Of a stretch of 5,995 nucleotides of DNA, positions 1 through 5,995 are shown piece by piece (the stretch's first letter is position 1; each line of letters begins with the position of its first letter). Location: NCBI GenBank assembly GCA_003484585.1, contig DNBZ01000101.1, positions 1 through 5,995 of the forward strand, given 5' to 3'. The position numbers and the translations under genes were made by a program. Source of the DNA: Bacteroidota bacterium. GTDB lineage: Bacteria > Bacteroidota > Bacteroidia > NS11-12g > UBA9320. Under the pieces are notes generated by a model that was not told where the DNA came from, ran no database searches, and saw only the letters and a list, made by a program, of their open reading frames with translations.

Positions 1-641
1 ACATCCCAGGGGTTCAGCATCGACTCATAGTATGCACCAAATCTACCACACGCAACATACGCAAGATCTAATGCGGCCGATCCCATTCGTCGCACTCCTC
101 GAGTATTCATTAACAACTCTTTAAGACAGGCAAATAACTTATCGGTATCATATTCGTTTCTATAAGGAAACCCTGTAGCGATTAATATATCTCTATACTC
201 TGTTCGTTGTGATACTTGTATTGGCCTCCCATTTAAAAATGCGCCACCACTTTTACTCGCATAAAACTGTTCTTCACTATTTACCTCATGTACTACACCT
301 ATCAACAGCTCTCCTTCGTGAGCTAGTGCAACACTAACTGCAAAGTGTGGGATGCCCAACAAAGAATTTGTTGTGCCATCTAATGGGTCCACAATCCACA
401 TGTATGGCCTTAAGGCGTACTCAACAGTATCCTCTTCTGTGAGAAACCCTGCCTCAGGAAGTATTTTAGATAACTCCTTTACAAGTATTCGTTCAGCACC
501 TTTATCTACAAAAGAAACTAGACTGTTAAGGTCTTTCTCTTCAATGTCAGCGGTAGTTACTTTTACTATTTCTCTCTTAATATAAGCTGCGGCTAGGTTG
601 ACGGCAGCGCGAGTTTCCGTAAGTATTGACGGTAAGACCAT
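1..641 (-). CDS. Inositol monophosphatase family protein, partial (C-terminus outside window)
   Basis: This is a Mg2+-dependent sugar-phosphate phosphatase of the IMPase/SuhB family, probably cytoplasmic. The frame is open from an ATG at 641-639 to the window edge, giving 213 codons of a family that is usually about 260-270 residues, so roughly the last 50 are missing. The metal-site residues line up with human IMPA1. A 'TEED' motif gives Glu69, 'WIVDPLDGTTN' (82-92) gives Asp85 and Asp88, and the last readable residues 'NPWD' give Asp213, matching E70, D90, D93 and D220. The upstream 'EKDLNSLVSFVDKGAE' (35-50) matches the family's lysine-containing first motif, and 'GSAALDLAYVACG' (187-199) fits the conserved core. 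All visible catalytic residues are intact. The ATG has no Shine-Dalgarno sequence but an A-rich leader. The substrate could be inositol-1-phosphate or a related sugar or nucleotide phosphate; sequence alone does not decide. The gene lies downstream of the NFU gene on the same strand, 95 bases away. Confidence 0.93.
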   Translation of the reverse strand, partial: MVLPSILTETRAAVNLAAAYIKREIVKVTTADIEEKDLNSLVSFVDKGAERILVKELSKILPEAGFLTEEDTVEYALRPYMWIVDPLDGTTNSLLGIPHFAVSVALAHEGELLIGVVHEVNSEEQFYASKSGGAFLNGRPIQVSQRTEYRDILIATGFPYRNEYDTDKLFACLKELLMNTRGVRRMGSAALDLAYVACGRFGAYYESMLNPWD

Positions 642-651
642 TGTTTTTTTT

Positions 652-683
652 CTTAAAAGAGCCCATCCTTAGATGAGCCCTTT
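652..683 (-). terminator. Hairpin between the NFU gene and the phosphatase gene: terminator or leader structure
   Basis: In minus-strand RNA, bases 683-672 and 667-656 pair over 12 positions around a 4-base loop. The core is GGGCTCATC against GATGGGCTC with two G-U pairs, flanked by AAA/TTT. The next bases read TTTTAAG, a short U-run. In plus-strand RNA the two G-U positions become A-C mismatches, so the fold favours the minus strand. It starts 53 bases after the NFU stop and ends about 15 bases before the phosphatase start. It is most simply a partial intrinsic terminator for the NFU transcript, but the U-run is short and read-through into the phosphatase gene is plausible. Confidence 0.45.
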
Positions 684-736
684 CTATTATATTATATTTC
701 ATTTATGTTTTCTAAAACGACCCTCCGAATTCTTTA

Positions 737-1348
737 CTACCCCATCTCCGCCACCACCTCTTTCACCTCAGGAACCATACGCTTAAGCATACCCTCTATT
801 CCCGCTTTTAAAGTAACAGATGATGATGGACAACCACTACATGATCCTTGCAGTATTACGGTTACAATTCCTTGATCAAATGATTTAAATTCGATATTTC
901 CACCGTCCATTTCAACAGCCGGCTTTACGTAAGTGTCGATCAATTCTTTAATTTTTTTAACAAGTTCAGCTTGCTCGCCAGTATACTCATATGCTACCCC
1001 CCTCTCTTCTTCAATCTTAGCCATTGCCTCAGTAAACCCTTCGGTAAGTATTACTTTTTCAGCCTCCACATATTCTTTAATGAACTGCTTTAGAGGAAGC
1101 ATAATGTCGTCCCAACTGTAATTAAACTCCTTTGAAATGGTTACGAAGTTATTACAAATATATACCCCTTTGACGTATGGAAAGTCAAACAATTCTGAGC
1201 CTAGTGGAGACCACTCTTTAGCTAAGGGCTCCTCTCTAAAATCCGCAGTTCCCTTATATAGCATCTTATTAGTAACGAACTTTAGAGACTCCGGATTGGG
1301 TGTCTGTTCTGTGTATAACATTACTGGACTTTTGGTTGCTGTATCCAT
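737..1348 (-). CDS. NifU family protein, NFU1-like iron-sulfur cluster carrier (Nfu_N + NifU C-terminal domain)
   Basis: This is a 203-residue Fe-S scaffold/carrier protein, expected to act in the cytoplasm by receiving a [4Fe-4S] cluster and handing it to client enzymes. Residues about 11-100 match the Nfu N-terminal domain, with the hallmark 'YTEQTPNPESLKFV' (12-25) and 'FPYVKGVYICNNFVTI' (56-71). After a charged linker (about 103-128), residues about 130-200 form the NifU C-terminal domain, with 'VKPAVEMDGGNIEF' (141-154) and 'GSCSGCPSSSVTL' (168-180). Cys170 and Cys173 form the CxxC motif that ligates a cluster shared across a dimer. This domain order is that of mitochondrial NFU1; E. coli NfuA instead has a degenerate A-type domain at its N-terminus. 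The ATG at 1348-1346 gives nine residues before the domain; Met10 is a possible alternative start. No Shine-Dalgarno sequence is seen. The gene lies 78 bases downstream of yebC and could share its transcript. Confidence 0.95.
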   Translation of the reverse strand: MDTATKSPVMLYTEQTPNPESLKFVTNKMLYKGTADFREEPLAKEWSPLGSELFDFPYVKGVYICNNFVTISKEFNYSWDDIMLPLKQFIKEYVEAEKVILTEGFTEAMAKIEEERGVAYEYTGEQAELVKKIKELIDTYVKPAVEMDGGNIEFKSFDQGIVTVILQGSCSGCPSSSVTLKAGIEGMLKRMVPEVKEVVAEMG

Positions 1349-1426
1349 TGTATCTTGTTTATATTGTTCTGTGTATTAAGTAAATAAAAACGCTCTTAGC
1401 GCAAATAAGTTTCTTTTATCGGTTGC

Positions 1427-2137
1427 TTATGCCATATTTGTGAAGATGTTCTGCACGTCTTCATCGTCTTCTAATTTGTCTAATAGCTTTTCGATATCTT
1501 GCATTTGCTCGTCTGAATAATCTACTGGTGAGGTGGGCAGTCTTTGTAAATCTGCTTTTTCTACCTCGATATTCATTTTCTCAAATGCTCCCGTAAGCGT
1601 ACCGAAGTCCTTATAGTCTCCGTAGGCATATATTGTATCATCGTCAGACTCGAATCTCTCAAGACCAAAATCGATCATCTCTAACTCCATCTCCTCTAGA
1701 TCCATTTCGTTGGTCTTCTTAAACTCTACTACGACCTTGCGATCAAAAAGATACTCTAAAGAGCCATTAGGTACCATAGAGCCTCCTGTTTTAGAGAAAT
1801 ATGACTTTACGTTAGCGACGGTACGAGTAGTGTTGTCCGTGGCACATTCAACGAATACTAGAATACCGTGCGGTCCTTTGCCTTCATAATTGATCTCTGT
1901 GTAGTCCGTAGCATCCTTACCCTCCGCTCTTTTTATCGCTGCTGTGATATTATCCTTAGGCATGTTTTGCTTCTTGGCGTTTTGGATCGCTAGACGCAGC
2001 GTTGGGTTCATATCTGGGTCAGATCCGCCACTTTTTGCTGATACCGTGATTGCTTTGGCGAGTTTTGGAAATATCCTCGACATTGTAGCCCATCTCTTCT
2101 CTTTAGCTGCTCTACGGTATTCAAACGCTCTTCCCAT
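1427..2137 (-). CDS. yebC: YebC/PmpR (TACO1) family protein
   Basis: This is a 236-residue cytoplasmic protein of the YebC/TACO1 family. Members were long called transcriptional regulators; mitochondrial TACO1 and more recent work on bacterial members support a role in translation, easing ribosome stalls at proline-rich stretches. The sequence opens with 'MGRAFEYRRAAKEKRWA', the Bacteroidota-type N-terminus; the familiar 'MAGHSKW' opening is absent. The helical domain follows: 'FPKLAKAITVSAKSGGSDPD' (23-42), 'NPTLRLAIQNAKKQNMPKDN' (44-63) and 'AAIKRAEGK' (66-74). Next comes the conserved 'YEGKGPHGILVFVECATDN' (84-102), then 'TRTVANVKSYFSKTGGSM' (104-121) and 'GSLEYLFDRK' (124-133). The acidic C-terminus ('LEDDEDVQNIFTNMA') matches the family's usual end. 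Length is normal and no key block is missing. The ATG at 2137-2135 is the family start; no Shine-Dalgarno sequence precedes it. A possible promoter lies about 80 bases upstream. Confidence 0.96.
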   Translation of the reverse strand: MGRAFEYRRAAKEKRWATMSRIFPKLAKAITVSAKSGGSDPDMNPTLRLAIQNAKKQNMPKDNITAAIKRAEGKDATDYTEINYEGKGPHGILVFVECATDNTTRTVANVKSYFSKTGGSMVPNGSLEYLFDRKVVVEFKKTNEMDLEEMELEMIDFGLERFESDDDTIYAYGDYKDFGTLTGAFEKMNIEVEKADLQRLPTSPVDYSDEQMQDIEKLLDKLEDDEDVQNIFTNMA

Positions 2138-2215
2138 CGTGAATTATCTTCTTTTAATATTTGCTCTAATAATACCGTAAAGGTAGTTGAACTTCCTGTG
2201 ATAATAAAGGCTCAA

Positions 2216-2223
2216 CAAATATA
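2216..2223 (-). promoter_or_regulatory. Candidate Bacteroidota -7 promoter element for yebC
   Basis: On the minus strand these bases read TATATTTG, matching the Bacteroidota primary sigma-factor -7 consensus TAnnTTTG. About 19 bases upstream the minus strand reads TTGG, a three-of-four match to the -33 TTTG. The implied leader to the yebC ATG is about 70 bases. In AT-rich spacer DNA a match of this length can arise by chance, so this is only a candidate. Confidence 0.35.
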
Positions 2224-2401
2224 ACTATAACAACAAAAATACCCAATATCTACAGGTCAACACTTACCTCGGCTCTTGAAGATTATAGAAATATGGTGAA
2301 AGGTTTTTTAATATAAGAAACGGGGGAAGTGGGTGGGCCTTTTTTAAAAAGTTTTAGGTATTCTGTTCTCTGTTGTTTTAAAGTCGTTTTCCTGTATTTA
2401 A

Positions 2402-3100
2402 ATGTATTTTTGGCGAGTACGTAAATCGTCTTTTTTGAAGAAATCATTGCAGTGGGCGTCTCTTATTCAGAACAAGAGATATCTCGGTATTTGGATAGTC
2501 TCTCTAATCACAACACTTACGGTGTTGGTAATCGTAGGGTTATACCTCTGTTATAATGAGTCTAGGACCAGTGGTACTGTACTCGATGATTTTGTTTTGG
2601 ACAGAGTCTTACCAAGAGATGTTAGTACAATACTATTCTCAATTACATGGATATGTATATTGGGTGGTCTCCCTATCTTACTTCGAACTCCCGAACGAGC
2701 AATGAGAGTTTTCTGGGGAATAAGTGTAATGGGTCTCACTAGGTGCATCGTTATGTATCTGGTTCCTCTCGAGCCGCCAATTGGCATTATTCCTTTGAGG
2801 GACCCTTTCGTCGAAGGTGCGTTTTACGACAACAAGGTGCTCGTTAAGGATCTATTTTTCTCTGGACACACTTCTAATATGGTGTTGTTAACCCTGTTAA
2901 TGGATATTAAGTGGCTCAAAATTATATTAGCCTTCGCTTCTGCTGCGGTAGGCTACCTTTTGTTGGTGCAACACGTACACTACGCTGTTGATATTATAGC
3001 TGCTCCCTTTTTCGCATATCTCGCATACCGAGCGGCATTCGCAATAGCAGGTCGATTAGTGCCTAGGTGTTTTAGAGTAACCCCAGACACCGACTTTTAG
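2402..3100 (+). CDS. PAP2-superfamily membrane protein, sphingomyelin-synthase-like (PAP2_C)
   Basis: This is a 232-residue integral membrane protein with about six hydrophobic segments (near 28-50, 74-94, 102-122, 155-168, 171-189 and 195-218). The motifs follow the order of sphingomyelin synthases. An 'LDDFVLDRVLPRD' region (61-73) resembles their D1 motif. 'RCIVMYLVPLEPP' (114-126) resembles D2. 'KDLFFSGHTSNM' (149-160) resembles D3, and 'HYAVDIIAAPFFAY' (193-206) resembles D4. His156, His193 and Asp197 would be the catalytic triad, equivalent to H285, H328 and D332 of human SMS1, and all are present. Family knowledge suggests a lipid phosphotransferase or lipid phosphatase active at a membrane face; the head-group donor and acceptor cannot be read from sequence. 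The start ATG is followed by a basic stretch (RVRKSSFLKK), suggesting a cytoplasmic N-terminus. There is no Shine-Dalgarno sequence and no clear TAnnTTTG promoter upstream. It is transcribed away from yebC and towards the peptidase gene. Confidence 0.82.
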   Translation: MYFWRVRKSSFLKKSLQWASLIQNKRYLGIWIVSLITTLTVLVIVGLYLCYNESRTSGTVLDDFVLDRVLPRDVSTILFSITWICILGGLPILLRTPERAMRVFWGISVMGLTRCIVMYLVPLEPPIGIIPLRDPFVEGAFYDNKVLVKDLFFSGHTSNMVLLTLLMDIKWLKIILAFASAAVGYLLLVQHVHYAVDIIAAPFFAYLAYRAAFAIAGRLVPRCFRVTPDTDF

Positions 3101-3516
3101 GGGCTCTAATTAGAGTACTTTTCTAAAATTTCTATTTATTTTTTTTACGGCTTTTAATATGTAGTTGCTACGGTAAGTAGTTGTCTAAACAGAGTCGAAT
3201 AGGGATGATCTGTGCGGGAGGACAATTGGCACTTTATGGTCTATTGCCGTTTAGAAGCCCTAAGAAAAATAGACGTGCTTTTAGTTGTGAATTTCCCATA
3301 ATATCCAACACCAACAAAAAGAGAGCTAGAAAAATAAAAAATTTCTGGTTGTGATTGGAGCGAAAGATGATAGTCGTTTGATGAATTTTTTGTTGTATTG
3401 TAACAACTCTTCCATCAATTTTTCGTGATCTTATTCTTATCAATATAAGTTTTCTCGTAAACTCTTTGTCTTTCTGGATTTAAAACAAGCCCCCTGTTCC
3501 TGGTTTGTACACTTAA
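3101..3516. other. Intergenic stretch without a supported gene
   Basis: These bases separate the convergent PAP2-type and M1 peptidase genes. The stretch is very AT-rich with many homopolymer runs. It holds a 12-base palindrome (3104-3115, CTCTAATTAGAG) just after the PAP2-type stop codon. It also holds a long imperfect hairpin (3305-3358), described under findings, and a small hairpin (3485-3508, ACAAGCC pairing GGTTTGT with one G-U). No tRNA, tmRNA, RNase P or SRP signature was seen. The only sizeable reading frame (3234-3443, minus) needs a TTG start and resembles no known family. Confidence 0.5.
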
Positions 3517-3561
3517 AAAGCCTTCACTTCTTTGTATGAAAAGTGAAGGCTTTAATTTTTT
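3515..3561. terminator. Strong bidirectional intrinsic terminator
   Basis: Bases 3517-3529 (AAAGCCTTCACTT) are perfectly complementary to 3541-3553 (AAGTGAAGGCTTT), giving a 13-bp stem with an 11-base loop. On the minus strand the stem runs into TTTTTAAG and begins 25 bases after the M1 peptidase stop codon, so it clearly serves that gene. On the plus strand it is followed by AA and six T (3556-3561), so it can also stop transcripts arriving from the PAP2-type gene 417 bases upstream. Confidence 0.9.
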
Positions 3562-3578
3562 ACAAAACCACTTAGACC

Positions 3579-5915
3579 TTAAGATTTAATGACCTTTTTG
3601 GCCCTATTGGCTCTTTGCATTGGGTTTTCTCCTGAGCGCGCCCCCCTTTGCCTTGGTCCGCTCTTAAATGTTTCAAATCTACTTATTGCTTGTCTTGCTG
3701 GATAATAATTGTTATTAGTGTCTATATCTGCTGTTTCTAAGAAGGGGTCTAAAACAATACTTTTAACTTCCTTGTCTGTAGGGAAAACTTTTGTTACTTT
3801 GTCCGATCCAAATTTCCATATCTCTGCCGGTATTCTAAATACCTCTGTAGTTCCATCTACATATTCAAACTCTAAGATGACTGGCATTACTAATCCTCCC
3901 ACTTTTTTAATTTCTACTTCATAATAGTTCTTCGTGTTGTTGGACAACAACCTGTCTTCTTTAGACATGTTAGCGACACTCTTTTTATACTCAGCCTTAT
4001 CAATAGCATCTTTAGTCAACTTATCATAATTCGTATAGTAGTCATCCAGCGAGGGGTCTCTTTCATTGTAGGTCTGTTTAATCGCCTCTTCGTTACGTAT
4101 CGAGCTGATATTTCTTCTCTCTTTGGCTTTATCTGATCTTGCTACTTCCTCTTGCTTGGTTGGGTCTTTAGGGTCTACTTTGAAGTGTTTAATAGATCCG
4201 AGCGCTAAATCTACATGATCATTGGTATAGAACCACCCCCTCCAAAACCAATCTAAATCTACACCGGACGCGTCTTCCATGGTGCGGAAGAAATCTGAGG
4301 GTGAAGGTGATTTGAACTTCCATCTTTCAGAGTACTCTTTAAATGCATAATCAAACAAATCTCTGCCCATAATTGTCTCTCTCAAAATATTGAGCGCTGT
4401 TGCTGGTTTAGAATATGCATTAGACCCGAACTGATAAATAGATTCTGAGTTCGTCATGATCGGTGAGATGCGTGATTTATCTCCACCCATATAAGCTGTA
4501 ATCTTTTGCGCCTCTCCTCTACGTGATGGATAGTTTCGCTCAAACTGTTGCTCCGATAAATATTGAACAAATGTGGTTAAACCCTCATCCATCCAAGTCC
4601 ATTGTCGCTCATCAGAATTTATGATCATAGGGAAGAAATTGTGTCCCACTTCGTGGATGATTACACCGATATGTCCGTACTTCATTCGCTCACCGTATGT
4701 ACCATCGTCTTCACATCTCCCATAGTTGAAACAAATCATCGGATACTCCATACCCATGCTTCCATCAATAGACCAGGCCACCGGGTAAGGATAATCACAA
4801 GAATAGTGTGAAAACCAATAAAGTGCATGAGCAACAGCCTTGGTGCTATACTTTGACCACAGGCAATCACCTTCTTTGACGAACATACTCATCGCCATTG
4901 CGGTCTTGCCACTTGGCAATTTTACGTTCAATGCGTCCCATATAAATCTTCTTGAAGTAGCAAAAGCAAAGTCCCTTACTTGATCCGCACGAAACTTCCA
5001 TGTCTTGGTGTTAGTTGCTTTTGCTTTCATACGATCATCAGCCTCTCCTTTCGTTGCGATTACTATCGTATTTACAAAACTCTCTCTTGCTTCTTGTAGT
5101 CTTTTCTTTTGGGTAGCCGTTAATACCGCCGATTCATTTTGAAGAGTGCCTGTTGCTGCCACCAAATGATCAGACGGTACTGTGATTTCAACATCATAAT
5201 CACCAAACTCTAACGTGAATTCTCCCCTACCTAGAAACTGTTTGTTTTGCCACCCGTCTTGATCGGTGTATTTGCAGAGTCTTGGAAAAAACTGCGCGAT
5301 ACAGTATACATTATTACCGTCTTCTTTAAAATGCTCATACCCCGATCTTCCGCCTATTTCTCTTGTATTATTAATATTATACCACCACTTAATAGAGAAC
5401 GATGTTTTGCCTCCGGCCTTCAGCGTCTTAGGTAAATCTATACGCATCATTGTCTTGTTGATCATATACTTTAAGTTACGACCCGTCTTGTCTTTCACCT
5501 CTTCGATATTAAACCCCCCCTCAAATGACGGTTCCAAAGCGGCCAACGCTCTAGTACTTAACTTTTTTCCTAATTCACCAGTCTTAATGTGGTGCGAATC
5601 TGAGCCTTTTGACCTAACGTTTTGGTCTAACTGGATCCATAGATATGTGAGTTCGTCCGGAGAGTTGTTGATGTATGTAACAGTCTCGTGCCCATAAAGC
5701 TTTTGGTTGTCGTCATCTAGTCTCATTTTTATTTTATAATCCCCTTTTTGCTGCCAATATTCAGAGCCGGGAGCTCCAGATGCGGCCCTATATTTATTGG
5801 GGTCAGGCAACTCTTGGTTAAGCTGCTTAAATGGATTGTTGTTAAGGTTCTTTTGTTGTGCATTACCCACAAAGGCAATAGATATAAATAGAAGTGTAAT
5901 AAAAATAATTCTCAT
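3579..5915 (-). CDS. Secreted M1-family zinc metallopeptidase (aminopeptidase N-like)
   Basis: This is a 778-residue exported peptidase, expected to remove N-terminal residues from peptides outside the cytoplasmic membrane. The signal peptide is MRIIFITLLFISIAFVGNA with likely cleavage before QQ. No lipobox cysteine is present, so it is probably periplasmic or released. An N-terminal beta domain spans about 55-290. The catalytic domain (about 355-570) has the substrate-binding 'GSMGMEYP' (385-392), the zinc motif HEVGH (421-425) and 'WMDEG', whose Glu444 is the third zinc ligand. His421, His425 and Glu444 fit HExxH-x18-E, Glu422 is the general base, and Tyr501 in 'NAYSKPA' is the likely catalytic tyrosine. 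All active-site residues are present. A charged linker (about 580-660) leads to a beta-rich region (about 664-740) and a basic tail. I chose the ATG at 5915-5913 rather than a TTG one codon upstream, because it gives a clean signal peptide. The gene ends in a strong terminator and appears monocistronic. Confidence 0.95.
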   Translation of the reverse strand: MRIIFITLLFISIAFVGNAQQKNLNNNPFKQLNQELPDPNKYRAASGAPGSEYWQQKGDYKIKMRLDDDNQKLYGHETVTYINNSPDELTYLWIQLDQNVRSKGSDSHHIKTGELGKKLSTRALAALEPSFEGGFNIEEVKDKTGRNLKYMINKTMMRIDLPKTLKAGGKTSFSIKWWYNINNTREIGGRSGYEHFKEDGNNVYCIAQFFPRLCKYTDQDGWQNKQFLGRGEFTLEFGDYDVEITVPSDHLVAATGTLQNESAVLTATQKKRLQEARESFVNTIVIATKGEADDRMKAKATNTKTWKFRADQVRDFAFATSRRFIWDALNVKLPSGKTAMAMSMFVKEGDCLWSKYSTKAVAHALYWFSHYSCDYPYPVAWSIDGSMGMEYPMICFNYGRCEDDGTYGERMKYGHIGVIIHEVGHNFFPMIINSDERQWTWMDEGLTTFVQYLSEQQFERNYPSRRGEAQKITAYMGGDKSRISPIMTNSESIYQFGSNAYSKPATALNILRETIMGRDLFDYAFKEYSERWKFKSPSPSDFFRTMEDASGVDLDWFWRGWFYTNDHVDLALGSIKHFKVDPKDPTKQEEVARSDKAKERRNISSIRNEEAIKQTYNERDPSLDDYYTNYDKLTKDAIDKAEYKKSVANMSKEDRLLSNNTKNYYEVEIKKVGGLVMPVILEFEYVDGTTEVFRIPAEIWKFGSDKVTKVFPTDKEVKSIVLDPFLETADIDTNNNYYPARQAISRFETFKSGPRQRGARSGENPMQRANRAKKVIKS

Positions 5916-5981
5916 CAATAGTTTTTTTATAAATAAATCAAATAACAGTACGGTGGAAAGTGCTGCGTCTCATAAAAACGC

Positions 5982-5989
5982 CAAAGTTA
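5982..5989 (-). promoter_or_regulatory. Candidate Bacteroidota -7 promoter element for the M1 peptidase gene
   Basis: The minus strand reads TAACTTTG here, a full match to the Bacteroidota TAnnTTTG -7 element. Transcription would start near 5976, leaving an untranslated leader of about 60 bases before the ATG at 5915. That leader is A/T-rich with no Shine-Dalgarno sequence, as is usual in the phylum. The matching -33 TTTG would lie past the window edge, so it cannot be checked here. Confidence 0.5.
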
Positions 5990-5995
5990 AACAAT

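Noticed and set aside
352..585. Plus-strand open frame of 77 residues
   Set aside because: It is antisense to the phosphatase gene, whose conserved metal-binding motifs occupy the same bases on the minus strand.
1387..1402. Small hairpin (CGCT-AAG-AGCG) followed by TTTTTA on the minus strand between yebC and the NFU gene
   Set aside because: The stem is only four base pairs, too short to call a terminator; yebC and the NFU gene may well be co-transcribed.
2342..2353. TTTTAAAAAG-type A/T palindrome upstream of the PAP2-type gene
   Set aside because: Pairing is only A-T in a homopolymer-rich spacer and matches no promoter or operator consensus I can name.
3104..3115. Palindrome CTCTAATTAGAG just after the PAP2-type stop codon, followed by TACTTTT
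   Set aside because: As a hairpin it has only four or five base pairs and no proper U-run directly after it. It could equally be chance; the strong terminator lies at 3517-3553.
3234..3443. Minus-strand reading frame of 69 residues with a basic start and one hydrophobic segment (FFIFLALFLLVLDIMG)
   Set aside because: It needs a TTG start, has no recognisable family and overlaps AT-rich homopolymer runs that give Phe/Leu/Ile by composition. A small membrane protein cannot be excluded, but nothing supports it.
5266..5697. Plus-strand open frame of 143 residues
   Set aside because: It lies wholly antisense to the M1 peptidase coding sequence, has no family features and is explained as a shadow of that gene.
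5916..5918. TTG as start codon of the M1 peptidase
   Set aside because: The ATG immediately after it gives a normal signal peptide start; the TTG adds one residue with no supporting ribosome-binding signal.

Overview
The window looks like ordinary chromosome from a member of the Bacteroidota, probably a flavobacterium-like lineage; no genus can be named. Four things point there. The DNA is AT-rich. The start codons have A/T-rich leaders without Shine-Dalgarno sequences. Two start regions carry candidate Bacteroidota-type TAnnTTTG promoter elements. The protein variants (Nfu_N/NifU fusion, 'MGRAFE' YebC, secreted M1 peptidase with a GMEYP motif) are the forms usual in that phylum.

Layout. Positions 1-2137 hold three genes in a row on the minus strand. 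In transcription order they are a YebC/TACO1-family translation factor (1427-2137), an NFU1-like iron-sulfur carrier (737-1348) and an inositol-monophosphatase-family phosphatase (641 to beyond the window edge; its C-terminal part is missing). A hairpin with a short U-run lies between the NFU gene and the phosphatase gene. A 264-base divergent spacer separates yebC from a plus-strand gene at 2402-3100. That gene encodes a six-helix membrane enzyme of the sphingomyelin-synthase-like branch of the PAP2 superfamily. It is followed by a 478-base stretch with no convincing gene, which ends in a strong two-way terminator hairpin (3517-3553). The rest of the window (3579-5915, minus strand) is one large gene for a secreted M1-family zinc aminopeptidase, with a good -7 promoter element near the right edge.

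How the genes relate. YebC (translation), NFU (Fe-S assembly) and the phosphatase are housekeeping-type genes on one strand and may be partly co-transcribed, but no shared pathway is evident. The membrane enzyme and the M1 peptidase converge on the terminator and look functionally unrelated. No mobile element, CRISPR array, tRNA or rRNA was seen. The item most worth a second look is the sphingomyelin-synthase-like enzyme, because its lipid substrate cannot be inferred and sphingolipid head-group chemistry in Bacteroidota is only partly worked out.
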